This document shows, in pieces, positions 55,137-62,775 of a stretch of 64,000 nt of DNA. The stretch is taken from assembly GCA_903887415.1 (NCBI GenBank), contig CAISPO010000012.1, positions 1-64,000 of the forward strand. Direction: 5' to 3'. Position numbers and translations under genes: made by a program. The first letter of the stretch is position 1, and each line of letters opens with the position of its first letter. This stretch comes from an uncultured Bacteroidota bacterium. GTDB lineage: Bacteria; Bacteroidota; Bacteroidia; Chitinophagales; Chitinophagaceae. A model generated the notes under the pieces. The model worked only from the letters and a program-made list of their open reading frames with translations. It was not told where the DNA came from and did not search any database.

Positions 55137-55916
55137 TTATTTTCCTTTAAACGCAGGTTTTCTTTTTTCCAGGAACGCCGACGTGCCTTCTTTCATATCT
55201 TCTGTGGTAAAACACTCGCCAAAACGTGTTATTTCGTTGCCGAAACCGGCAGGATCGCAATTTGCTGCGTCATTCACACAAGCAATAACTTTTGATATAG
55301 CAACAGGTGCCTTTGTATGTATTTTTTGCAATATTTCTTTGGCTTTAGCCAGCAGTTCTTCCAGTGGCACTACATGGTTCACCAGGCCCAGGGCTTTTGC
55401 TTCATCAGCGCCTATCATATCGGCAGTCATCATCAGTTCCATAGCCTTGCCCTTGCCTACCAGTTGCGTAAGGCGCTGAGTGCCGCCATAGCCAGGTATC
55501 AGGCCCAGGTTCACTTCCGGCTGGCCAAATTTCGCATTTGCCGATGCTACCCTGAAGTGACAAGACATTGCCAGCTCGCAGCCGCCGCCCAGCGCAAAGC
55601 CATTCACGGCAGCGATTACCGGCTTCGGGCAGTTTTCTATCTTATTGAAAACGCCATCCTGCCCCGCCTTGGCAAGCGCAGTTCCTTGCGAATAATCCAA
55701 CGACACGAACTCGCTGATATCTGCACCAGCTACGAAGGCCTTCTCACCGGCACCGGTGATGATAGCTGTTTTTATTTCGTCATTGCCATAAACTTCATCC
55801 ATTACTTTGCCCAATTCCTGTATCACGTCTTTATTGAGCGCGTTCATTTTGTCGGGGCGGTTCACGGTAATTACTAATGTGCCTTTGTCTAATTCTGTAA
55901 GTAGTGTAGTGTACAT
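55137..55916 (-). CDS. Enoyl-CoA hydratase/isomerase (crotonase family)
   Basis: A 259-residue crotonase. A-F-V-A-G-A-D-I-S-E and N-G-F-A-L-G-G-G-C-E-L provide the oxyanion hole. The second, with Glu117, and G-Q-P-E-V-N-L-G with a further Glu match the two catalytic glutamates of true enoyl-CoA hydratases. It should hydrate short-chain trans-2-enoyl-CoA in fatty-acid or amino-acid breakdown. An array of 48-bp repeats separates it from the upstream B12-binding gene. The next gene encodes an unrelated outer-membrane protein. Confidence 0.92.
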   Translation of the reverse strand: MYTTLLTELDKGTLVITVNRPDKMNALNKDVIQELGKVMDEVYGNDEIKTAIITGAGEKAFVAGADISEFVSLDYSQGTALAKAGQDGVFNKIENCPKPVIAAVNGFALGGGCELAMSCHFRVASANAKFGQPEVNLGLIPGYGGTQRLTQLVGKGKAMELMMTADMIGADEAKALGLVNHVVPLEELLAKAKEILQKIHTKAPVAISKVIACVNDAANCDPAGFGNEITRFGECFTTEDMKEGTSAFLEKRKPAFKGK

Positions 55917-55939
55917 TTTGGGGAATTTGGAATTTGTTG

Positions 55940-56095
55940 TTTGGAATTTGAATTGTTGTTATTGAGTTTGGAATTTGGAATTTTCTATTTGGAATTTGAA
56001 TTGTTGTTATTGAGTTTGGAATTTGGAATTTTCTATTTGGAATTTGAATTGTTGTTTATTGAGTTTGGAATTTGGAATTTTCTATTTGGAATTTT
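55940..56095. repeat. 48-bp tandem repeat array
   Basis: Unit 1 is 55940-55987, unit 2 is 55988-56035 and unit 3 is 56036-56084 (one extra T), followed by a partial unit. Each unit is built from smaller TTTGGAATTTG motifs. The array fills the gap between the crotonase and B12-binding genes and touches the latter's stop codon. A repetitive open frame on the plus strand is a by-product of the 48-bp (16-codon) period. Confidence 0.9.
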
Positions 56096-56519
56096 ATTCA
56101 AAGCTTCTATGCTCAACGACCCAGGTTGTAATATAATTTGCAATATCCGCTGTAGGTGCGCTTGGCGGAAACAGCCTGCCCACGCCCATTTCCTGTAGTT
56201 CCTTCATATCGGCATCCGGTATAATGCCGCCGCCTGTAAGCAATACATCGTCAAGCCCTTTCTCCTTCATTAGCTGCATTACCTTGGGGAATACCGTCAT
56301 GTGGGCACCGCTCAGTATGCTGATGCCTATTGCATCCACATCTTCCTGCAGTGCAGTGTTTACCACCATTTCGGGTGTCTGGCGAAGGCCGGTGTAGATC
56401 ACTTCCATACCTGCATCGCGCAGGGACGTAGCCACCACTTTTGCCCCCCGGTCGTGCCCGTCCAGCCCTACCTTGGCTACCAGCACACGCACCGGGCGTT
56501 TCAGATCGTTATTCATCAC
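56094..56519 (-). CDS. Stand-alone B12-binding subunit, methylmalonyl-CoA mutase type
   Basis: A 141-residue Rossmann-like cobalamin-binding domain. D-G-H-D-R-G is the DxHxxG motif whose His replaces dimethylbenzimidazole as lower axial ligand. S-I-L-S-G and T-G-G-G-I-I complete the SxL and GG motifs. It has no catalytic barrel, so it must pair with a large subunit encoded elsewhere, as in isobutyryl-CoA or methylmalonyl-CoA mutase-type enzymes. A TACTTTTG box lies just upstream of its start. The crotonase gene downstream would fit a propionate or branched-chain pathway. Confidence 0.9.
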   Translation of the reverse strand: MMNNDLKRPVRVLVAKVGLDGHDRGAKVVATSLRDAGMEVIYTGLRQTPEMVVNTALQEDVDAIGISILSGAHMTVFPKVMQLMKEKGLDDVLLTGGGIIPDADMKELQEMGVGRLFPPSAPTADIANYITTWVVEHRSFE

Positions 56520-56534
56520 TTTTTGTTAGCGGGG

Positions 56535-56542
56535 CAAAAGTA
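56535..56542 (-). promoter_or_regulatory. -7 box of the B12-binding gene
   Basis: Reads TACTTTTG on the minus strand, 15 bases before the ATG at 56519. Matches TAnnTTTG. Confidence 0.5.
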
Positions 56543-56647
56543 AAGATTTATAGCGCAGTATCATAACGTTACAGAAAGTATGATATATTAATGAACAACG
56601 ACAATAAAGTATTGCTATGATCCAATAAAAAAGATGATAAGAGAACT

Positions 56648-56675
56648 GTCATGGTGAGCCCCGCCGAACCATGAC
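56648..56675. repeat. 28-bp hairpin repeat
   Basis: GTCATGGT (56648-56655) and ACCATGAC (56668-56675) enclose GAGCCCCGCCGA. The form is that of an interspersed palindromic repeat. It lies in a 250-bp spacer that otherwise holds nothing recognisable. Confidence 0.6.
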
Positions 56676-56773
56676 GTGCCGAGGACTTAAACTGAATTTT
56701 AATCAGGGGTTTCTTCAAATAAACCCATTCAAGTATAACAAATTAACCATCTGGTCAGGCCAGCGTAGTTTAA

Positions 56774-57022
56774 TTAAGCTTTTTGCCTTACGCGGTTATG
56801 CACCTCTTCCCAACTGCTGCCTTTTACTTTGCCGGACTCCATTTCCGATGCACGTCGGTTCATTTCCTTGACAAATTCCGGATCATTCCAACTATCCCCA
56901 ATACCAATACCAGTCTTATCGGCAATATCCTCTTCCAGGAGCGCATAAATAGCCTTCACTTTTTTATCATTAGCAACATCCAGGTAGGTATGTAATTGAG
57001 TTCTTATTGCCGATGCAGTCAT
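56774..57022 (-). CDS. Orphan antitoxin-like protein
   Basis: An 82-residue protein. The N-terminus I-R-T-Q-L-H-T-Y-L-D-V-A-N-D-K-K-V-K-A-I-Y matches the antitoxins at 33441-33680 and 43403-43642. The C-terminal half (W-N-D-P-E-F-V-K-E-M-N-R-R and S-W-E-E-V-H-N-R-V) is the toxin-wrapping type seen in addiction-module killer antitoxins. Downstream of it on the same strand no RelE-like frame is visible before the B12 gene, so its toxin has been lost or lies elsewhere. Confidence 0.72.
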   Translation of the reverse strand: MTASAIRTQLHTYLDVANDKKVKAIYALLEEDIADKTGIGIGDSWNDPEFVKEMNRRASEMESGKVKGSSWEEVHNRVRQKA

Positions 57023-57130
57023 AAAAGTACGTTTGATTCAAAGTTACAAATAATAGCTATCGAGTGGCACAACCACCCAATTGCGAACATTTCAAACACC
57101 TTTATTATATTACACATTATTTACAACATA

Positions 57131-58015
57131 ATGAAAAAATCGGCACGCAATCTCCTGCTTACAATAACGCTTGCATTTGTCGGCAATATTGCTTTTGCCC
57201 AAATAGACACTAATGCCCGTGAAATCCCCTGGAAGCCGATAAAAAATAAAAATATCCTCTGGTCAAAAAGAGTGTGGCGGGAGATACCCGTTTACGAAAA
57301 ACAAAACGCACCACTTAGGGACGATCCTGAATCCCCAAAGGAAAATGTTTTTGCAAACATTTTGTTGAGCGGAGTAAATGCAGGAGTATTTAGCGCTTTT
57401 GCTAAAGTTGAAGAACACGATACGAAAGATGTACTGAACGAAGCAGATTTGAAAGACGAGCGGGTCAGTTCTGACGGGCCAGTCATCGGTAAAGATCGAA
57501 AGGAACTACTAAAGACAGTTCTTACACAGCCGTTAACGAAAGAAGAAATAAACCGGATAATTAGCTGCGAGCCGACTAACCTTTCTGTTAATTCAAGAAG
57601 ATACCTGAATTTCTGTGCACAACGCAAAGATGATTCGCTGGATTTTTTTGTTGATTGGGCTGGTAAGCCAAGCGAAGAATTGGAAAAACTAATGTCGCCT
57701 TATGATACTTCCATTGTCACCTCTTGTTCCTACCCGCAGCAAATAGACCGTTATAAGATTGTTGAAGACTGGATATTCGACAGGAAACAGAATGCAATGG
57801 TAGTACGGATTGTAGCGATAGCACCCATGACACAAGGCAAGCCATTGTTTTGGGTGTCATACCCGGAGATAAGGAGATATATTGCCCGGTATGAAGCGTA
57901 CAAAGGAAAAAACAATGCCAGTTACAATTGGGATGAGTATTTTGAATCGAGGCAGTTCAGTTCTAAGATAACAAACCTGGAAAAACCGTTTGGTACAATA
58001 GAAAAATCAAAATGA
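57131..58015 (+). CDS. GldN/PorN-like T9SS protein, copy 1
   Basis: A 294-residue exported protein from the ATG at 57131 (signal peptide ending Ala-Phe-Ala-Gln). L-W-S-K-R-V-W-R-E-I-P-V-Y-E-K near the mature start is the GldN signature. The C-terminal Y-K-I-V-E-D-W-I-F-D, A-I-A-P-M, P-L-F-W-V-S-Y-P-E-I-R and Y-F-E-S-R-Q-F-S-S-K-I complete the pattern. GldN/PorN forms periplasmic rings with GldK in the T9SS, but no gldK, gldL or gldM lies beside this gene. A loop at about 75-135 is longer than in the next copy. The ATGA overlap couples it to that copy. Confidence 0.82.
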   Translation: MKKSARNLLLTITLAFVGNIAFAQIDTNAREIPWKPIKNKNILWSKRVWREIPVYEKQNAPLRDDPESPKENVFANILLSGVNAGVFSAFAKVEEHDTKDVLNEADLKDERVSSDGPVIGKDRKELLKTVLTQPLTKEEINRIISCEPTNLSVNSRRYLNFCAQRKDDSLDFFVDWAGKPSEELEKLMSPYDTSIVTSCSYPQQIDRYKIVEDWIFDRKQNAMVVRIVAIAPMTQGKPLFWVSYPEIRRYIARYEAYKGKNNASYNWDEYFESRQFSSKITNLEKPFGTIEKSK

Positions 58016-58794
58016 TCGTCTTTATGAAAAGGGTAATCTTCAATTCCGTATTTATAATATTGCTCGCTTTATGCGGCAACACAGCCTCTGCACAAATAGA
58101 CACTAATTCACATACAGTAATACCATGGCACCCTATAAATGATACAGATCTGGCCTGGAAAAAAAGAGTATGGCGCGAGATACCAGTTTATGAAAAACGA
58201 AACGCTGCGCTTCGCGATGACCCACACATACCGCAGAAAAATGTGCTGGCGAATATTCTGTTGGCGGGTATAAATGAAGGTGCATTTACTGCCTATGCGG
58301 AAAATAGCAGTGAGCTCCGGCATCCGCTCACTAAAGAAGAAATAAATGCATTGATAAGCTGCGACCCCGCAAGCCTTTCTGTTAACGCAATGAAATTCTG
58401 GAGTTTCTGCTTGGAGCACAAAAACGACTCTGAGGAATTTACTGTTGAAAGCAATGGAACGGATTCCAATCAGGTATCCCTGTCTAATAGTACCGCTGGG
58501 ATTACCTCGTGTAGCTACCCACAGCAAATAGACCGATACCGGATAGCGGAAGACTGGCTATTCGATAAGGGCCACGGGCAAATGACAGTGCGGATTGTGG
58601 CTATAGCGCCTTTGGTTCAGAATAAGCCGCTGTTTTGGCTGTCATATCCAGATATAAGAAAGTATCTAGCGCGTTATGAGGCATACAAGGTGGCAAAAAG
58701 CAGACGCTACACCTGGGATGAGTATTTTGAATCACGGCAGTTCAGTTCTAAGATAATAAAAGTGGGAGAGCCGGTTGGCAGGGGCTCAAAATGA
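58012..58794 (+). CDS. GldN/PorN-like T9SS protein, copy 2
   Basis: A 260-residue paralogue of the preceding gene, starting inside its stop codon as ATGA (an ATG at 58024 is also possible). Signal peptide ending Ala-Ser-Ala-Gln. It has A-W-K-K-R-V-W-R-E-I-P-V-Y-E-K, Y-R-I-A-E-D-W-L-F-D, P-L-F-W-L-S-Y-P and the identical Y-F-E-S-R-Q-F-S-S-K-I. The two proteins probably assemble together or replace GldN in specialised secretion or motility machinery. It lacks about 35 residues of the insertion present in copy 1. Confidence 0.82.
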   Translation: MIVFMKRVIFNSVFIILLALCGNTASAQIDTNSHTVIPWHPINDTDLAWKKRVWREIPVYEKRNAALRDDPHIPQKNVLANILLAGINEGAFTAYAENSSELRHPLTKEEINALISCDPASLSVNAMKFWSFCLEHKNDSEEFTVESNGTDSNQVSLSNSTAGITSCSYPQQIDRYRIAEDWLFDKGHGQMTVRIVAIAPLVQNKPLFWLSYPDIRKYLARYEAYKVAKSRRYTWDEYFESRQFSSKIIKVGEPVGRGSK

Positions 58795-58898
58795 TTTTTT
58801 GCAAATCCCTCGGGCATCATACAACCTTTACCATTCAAACTGCATATATTAATGCAGTACCCGATTACTCACGCTTTGTGGCCTTAAAAACAAAATGA

Positions 58899-58980
58899 AA
58901 GAATTGCGAGCTTTGCGCCTTTGCGAGAGATATCTTTTTACGTGACACTTTTTGGCTTTAACTTTTAACCTTTAACTTAC
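58899..58980. repeat. TTTGCG and AACTTTTAACCTTT leader repeats
   Basis: AATTGCGAGCTTTGCGCCTT and a second TTTGCG unit lie at about 58902-58930. TTTTTGGCTTTAACTTTTAA then CCTTTAACTTAC at 58949-58980 ends 3 bases before the sigma-factor start. Low-complexity repeats of the same type as other leaders in the window. Confidence 0.5.
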
Positions 58981-58983
58981 TAA

Positions 58984-59526
58984 TTGACCGACCAGAAGGC
59001 CATAGAAGGATGCAGAAGACATGACCGCATTTCGCAGAAGTATCTCTTTGATGCTTACTCCGATGGTATGCTCATGGTATGCCTTCGCTATGTAAAGCAC
59101 CTGCCCGATGCCGAAGAGATAATGCTGAACGGCTTTTTCAATTTTTATAAGTCCATTGATCGCTTTGTTTATAGTCATGAAAAAAGCATAGCTGGCTGGC
59201 TCAAAAAAATAATGGTGAACGAATGCCTGATGTTTCTTAGGAAAGCAGGCAGCTTGAAAATTATTGATGAGGAACACGCGCTGGAAGTAAGTACCGATGA
59301 CGGGCAAATGGCCAGGATGAATGCGAGTGAGATTTTTAAATTGATAATGGCGCTGCCTCCGGGTTATCGCACCGTGTTCAACCTGTTTGCTGTAGAAGGC
59401 TACACCCACAAAGAAATAGCCGCCATGCTGAATATCACAGAAGGCACATCCAAATCACAACTGAACAAAGCAAAAGGAATACTGCAAAGGGCAATGAAGC
59501 AAAACGAAACGTACCATGAAAAGTAA
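58984..59526 (+). CDS. ECF-type RNA polymerase sigma factor
   Basis: A 180-residue sigma factor with a TTG start at 58984; no ATG is suitably placed. Region 2 runs about 12-85 (D-A-E-E-I-M-L-N-G-F-F-N-F-Y and W-L-K-K-I-M-V-N-E-C). Region 4 is at about 120-170 (L-P-P-G-Y-R-T-V-F-N-L-F-A-V-E-G-Y-T-H-K-E-I-A-A-M-L, split helix-turn-helix). It overlaps the next gene by 11 bp, and that gene encodes a likely membrane anti-sigma factor. The target promoters are unknown; self-regulation is usual for such pairs. Confidence 0.9.
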   Translation: MTDQKAIEGCRRHDRISQKYLFDAYSDGMLMVCLRYVKHLPDAEEIMLNGFFNFYKSIDRFVYSHEKSIAGWLKKIMVNECLMFLRKAGSLKIIDEEHALEVSTDDGQMARMNASEIFKLIMALPPGYRTVFNLFAVEGYTHKEIAAMLNITEGTSKSQLNKAKGILQRAMKQNETYHEK

Positions 59527-60289
59527 CAATGCAGATAACGTGATGAAGGAAAAGCTGGGGTCATTGGATACCCTTTCGGGCGGCATTGTGTATGGCAAGG
59601 AAGAAGCCTGGGAAAAACTACAGGGCAGGCTGGACGCAAAGCCCGCGAAAAGAATGTCCTTAAAATACAGTATGGCTGCGGCACTACTGTTATTGCTTGG
59701 CATAGCGGGATTCTATTTGCGCACGACTGAAAAAACGAATACGCCTGTACAAATAACAAAAGCCACAACCAGCCAGCAATCTATGAAGCTCCAAACCGCG
59801 GCACTGCAACCGGAGACGATGGTAGTACACACTTCTGTAAACAACAATCATACAGAAAAACAAAAAAGAAATACCCCAAAGGTGCCCCACACCTCTGGGG
59901 TGTGGGACACCTCTGTGGCTGCAGAACCAAAAACGCCGGTTGCACCCGTTGTTGTAATACAGACCAGCCCTGCGCCCGTGATACCAAAACCGACTCGCAT
60001 GAAAGTGGTCCACATAAACGAACTGGACAGGGAAGATGAGCAACAAAACGCGCAACAAAACATAGCAGCAAACGTGCCTGCACTTGATGTCAGCAAACTT
60101 CCAAAAGTGCATATCAATGATGTGATACATGAAGAAGACGAAGTGGAAAAGATACTCCGGGAGAACAGGCTTGGCGCCAATCGCCAGTTCTTTTTATGGC
60201 ATAACAACAATAGTTCGAACGATAACAGCGGTAACGGCAATACGTCCGAATACCAGCCTTTGTACAGACAAAGATTCAGGATTAACTAA
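59516..60289 (+). CDS. Single-pass membrane protein, probable anti-sigma factor
   Basis: A 257-residue protein overlapping the sigma gene. Residues 1-45 are cytoplasmic (W-E-K-L-Q-G-R-L). One membrane helix lies at about 49-67. The outer part is long, Pro/Thr-rich and disordered, with no recognised fold. The position and topology fit an anti-sigma factor. Part of the linker (K-V-P-H-T-S-G-V-W-D-T-S) is encoded by a 31-bp palindrome at 59881-59911. The frame ends in an Asn/Ser-rich tail. The next gene begins 10 bp downstream. Confidence 0.7.
   Translation: MKSNNADNVMKEKLGSLDTLSGGIVYGKEEAWEKLQGRLDAKPAKRMSLKYSMAAALLLLLGIAGFYLRTTEKTNTPVQITKATTSQQSMKLQTAALQPETMVVHTSVNNNHTEKQKRNTPKVPHTSGVWDTSVAAEPKTPVAPVVVIQTSPAPVIPKPTRMKVVHINELDREDEQQNAQQNIAANVPALDVSKLPKVHINDVIHEEDEVEKILRENRLGANRQFFLWHNNNSSNDNSGNGNTSEYQPLYRQRFRIN
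59881..59911. repeat. 31-bp palindromic element inside the anti-sigma-like gene
   Basis: GGTGCCCCACACC (59881-59893) and GGTGTGGGACACC (59899-59911) are inverted copies matching at 12 of 13 positions, around a 5-base loop. It is read in frame. Confidence 0.75.
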
Positions 60290-60299
60290 AACAAAAAAC

Positions 60300-61571
60300 A
60301 TGAGAAACCTTTTAATGACCTTGCTTATCATCATAAGTATGAATGGGAAGCTTTTTGCACAAAGCCAGGAACTTGACGAATACAAAAAGATCGGCAATTG
60401 GAGCAAAACTGAGAAAACATTTAACGCCACACTCCTACCTAATTTCAGGGATTTTGTATACTTGAAAGACGGTAAGATGATACTGGATATGATAAACGTT
60501 AGCGATTATAAATACCTTGATAAAATTGATTCGATACTGGGCCAGTTCAAAAAAGATATTGCTTTCTATAAAGATTCTTTGGAGAACGGCACAGGCAGTG
60601 TTCGCATAGATTACCTGATAAATTCCTCCAGGGAATACCGGCAGATACGGTTTAAAAAGCATCAGCCGGAAGGTGATATTTTCGTGAACCGCCACGGCGA
60701 AACGGAACGTTTGAAACTTGACCAGGACAGCATCAGAATATTGATCCAGGGCATTCCTGGTACCCTTGGGCCCGGACATGCAAAATTATCATTTTTACAC
60801 CCCGTGCAGATCACTTTTGTTTTAAACAATTACACCGACATTGACAAGGTCATCTCCGAAAGAGCCATGTTGCAACATGCCGTAGATACATTGGCCTCCG
60901 TGCGTACAGCCCGTGAAATAAAAAACCCCTACAAGTTCCCTTCGTCTTGTATTTACAGGCCGTACACCACCCAGGCGGCTTTTGACAGCTTCTATAAGAA
61001 CTTCAACAACTACGAAAAATACAAAGACCGGATGCGGTTTGTCAAGTTCAATGAGATACTGAATAAAGAATTTGGTCAATTCAGAACATTTGAGCTAGCC
61101 AGCCATCACGTAGCCGCTTACGGCAACATTGGTGCGGGACTCGTCAGAAACACTTTGGCCCCTAGTGCTGATCTCGGTATAACCTATATCAATTACTACC
61201 GTCGCGGCGACAGCAGGTCATATGAATTCAATACACTGTTTGCCTCATCCTATTTCTTCTTCGACCGGCAGGGCGATGGCCAGTTCTTGGTCAGTGACAA
61301 TTGGTTCATTAACATAGAAAGCGGCAGTAGCTATGATGAAGAAATGCTGGGCGTCAAGATCCGGGGTTTCTCGATTGGTGCCGGCTATCTCGCCTGGGAA
61401 AAAGGCAATTACTTTAAGGGCACTACGATGAAAGTCTTCGCTTCCGTCCGTCTCATGAGCGGTATCAGGATATGCCCCGAGCTGATAGCAACTAATAACT
61501 TCAAACAGATTTTCCCGGGCCTTACCTTCAAAATATTCGGCATGAAACGGGAGTCAAGTTATAATAATTAG
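60300..61571 (+). CDS. Secreted protein of unknown function in the sigma-factor operon
   Basis: About 423 residues from the ATG at 60300; an upstream extension overlaps the previous gene and lacks a signal peptide. The signal peptide ends near Phe-Ala-Gln. The mature part has a mixed alpha/beta first half and an aromatic-rich second half (Y-E-F-N-T-L-F-A-S-S-Y-F-F-F and F-S-I-G-A-G-Y-L-A-W-E-K-G) resembling beta-barrel strands. It follows the sigma and anti-sigma genes at 10 bp and may be their main target. No family recognised. Confidence 0.65.
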   Translation: MRNLLMTLLIIISMNGKLFAQSQELDEYKKIGNWSKTEKTFNATLLPNFRDFVYLKDGKMILDMINVSDYKYLDKIDSILGQFKKDIAFYKDSLENGTGSVRIDYLINSSREYRQIRFKKHQPEGDIFVNRHGETERLKLDQDSIRILIQGIPGTLGPGHAKLSFLHPVQITFVLNNYTDIDKVISERAMLQHAVDTLASVRTAREIKNPYKFPSSCIYRPYTTQAAFDSFYKNFNNYEKYKDRMRFVKFNEILNKEFGQFRTFELASHHVAAYGNIGAGLVRNTLAPSADLGITYINYYRRGDSRSYEFNTLFASSYFFFDRQGDGQFLVSDNWFINIESGSSYDEEMLGVKIRGFSIGAGYLAWEKGNYFKGTTMKVFASVRLMSGIRICPELIATNNFKQIFPGLTFKIFGMKRESSYNN

Positions 61572-61630
61572 ACCCACCTGGTACCAGCCTTGTACTTTTA
61601 CAGCAACAACTTAAAATTCCTATAAACAAA

Positions 61631-62698
61631 ATGAAAAAGTACCTATTGCCCTTATTTCTATCCATTACATCCATTTGCCCGGCGCAAGACACCGTACTTA
61701 CTGCCTATCTTACACAGCACCGGTATGCCATAGACCTCAATGATCCCGGCACTTTTCATATGTTGCCGGAGATGATGAAGGGCAAGAATCTTCTTGTATT
61801 AGGAGAGGGCGGCAGTCACGGACTGGAACTGTACGTCCCCCTGAAGTCGGCCATACTGGATCAGTTAGCTACTCAAAACCTGAAATACTTCTTCATAGAG
61901 CTTGGCCGGTCAACAGCTTTTATCCTGGATAAGTATTTGCACAATGAAACCACTTCCTGCAACTCCGCTTTTACAAAATACTGTAAGATCATGGACCATG
62001 AAAAGGCAGTATCTAAAAAAGATCATGATTTCAAACTCGTTGGGATAGACTTTGAAATACGTATCGACTTCCATACCGCATTGAATACTATGTTCAGTAA
62101 TGCCGACCTTAACAAATGCCCCGCATCAAAAGCATTTCTCACAGATCTGTTGGATAGCACTTGCCTCAAAATGACCCACAAAGCGTTCATGAAGTTTTAC
62201 AGGAAGAAGCGCACAGAATTTCAGCAGAACAAAACGGAGATAAAACAGGAGCTAGGCGATAAATATAACGGCCTGGAGTACCTCATTACTAACCCGAATA
62301 CAACCCGTCCCAGCATTGACCGGAACCCGGCTATGACACGGAACCTTTTGCGTGAAATCACTCCGCTGGATACTTCGGCGGTTTATTTTCTTACCATAGG
62401 CATGGCACATTCATTGGCGTGCAACACCTATTCGGTCGTGCACAAGCTATGCCAAAGTGACGTACTTAAGGACAGGGTATTGGTCATGAACCTGCATTGT
62501 GAAAACTGTACGTTGAATGGTGCCCCTTTAACTGGTAAGACCATGCTGCGGTTTATGAACGATGAAGATATTGAATCCCGTTTCAGCAAGACAGCAGTCG
62601 GCGCTTATACTCTATTCGATTTGTCTCAGTTACCCGATGGGTATTCAGACATAAAGAAGTATGGAGGCCTGCTGCTATTGGCAAAAGGACAGCACTAA
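61631..62698 (+). CDS. Secreted EreA/ChaN-superfamily-like protein, copy 1
   Basis: A 355-residue exported protein; the signal peptide ends near Cys-Pro-Ala-Gln. L-L-V-L-G-E-G-G-S-H-G-L-E (Glu59, His63) and F-F-I-E-L-G-R-S-T-A (Glu90) follow the Glu...His-Gly ... Glu pattern of the erythromycin-esterase/ChaN-like fold. L-V-G-I-D-F-E and I-G-M-A-H-S supply further conserved positions. Members act as hydrolases or haem/iron-binding proteins, and the spacing here is not that of true macrolide esterases. A C-E-N-C pair near the C-terminus could bind metal or form a disulfide. It has a weak TACTTTTA box upstream and a paralogue next. Confidence 0.55.
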   Translation: MKKYLLPLFLSITSICPAQDTVLTAYLTQHRYAIDLNDPGTFHMLPEMMKGKNLLVLGEGGSHGLELYVPLKSAILDQLATQNLKYFFIELGRSTAFILDKYLHNETTSCNSAFTKYCKIMDHEKAVSKKDHDFKLVGIDFEIRIDFHTALNTMFSNADLNKCPASKAFLTDLLDSTCLKMTHKAFMKFYRKKRTEFQQNKTEIKQELGDKYNGLEYLITNPNTTRPSIDRNPAMTRNLLREITPLDTSAVYFLTIGMAHSLACNTYSVVHKLCQSDVLKDRVLVMNLHCENCTLNGAPLTGKTMLRFMNDEDIESRFSKTAVGAYTLFDLSQLPDGYSDIKKYGGLLLLAKGQH

Positions 62699-62775
62699 AC
62701 CGCTACCATTGATTTCTGTTCATACTCCGCTATTTTGCATATTTTTAGGTTCAAATACAGAGCCGGAGCCGGGAA

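Noticed and set aside
55941-56198. Plus-strand open frame encoding a Leu/Glu/Phe-rich repeated peptide
   Set aside because: It is a by-product of the 48-bp repeat array, whose period is a multiple of three.
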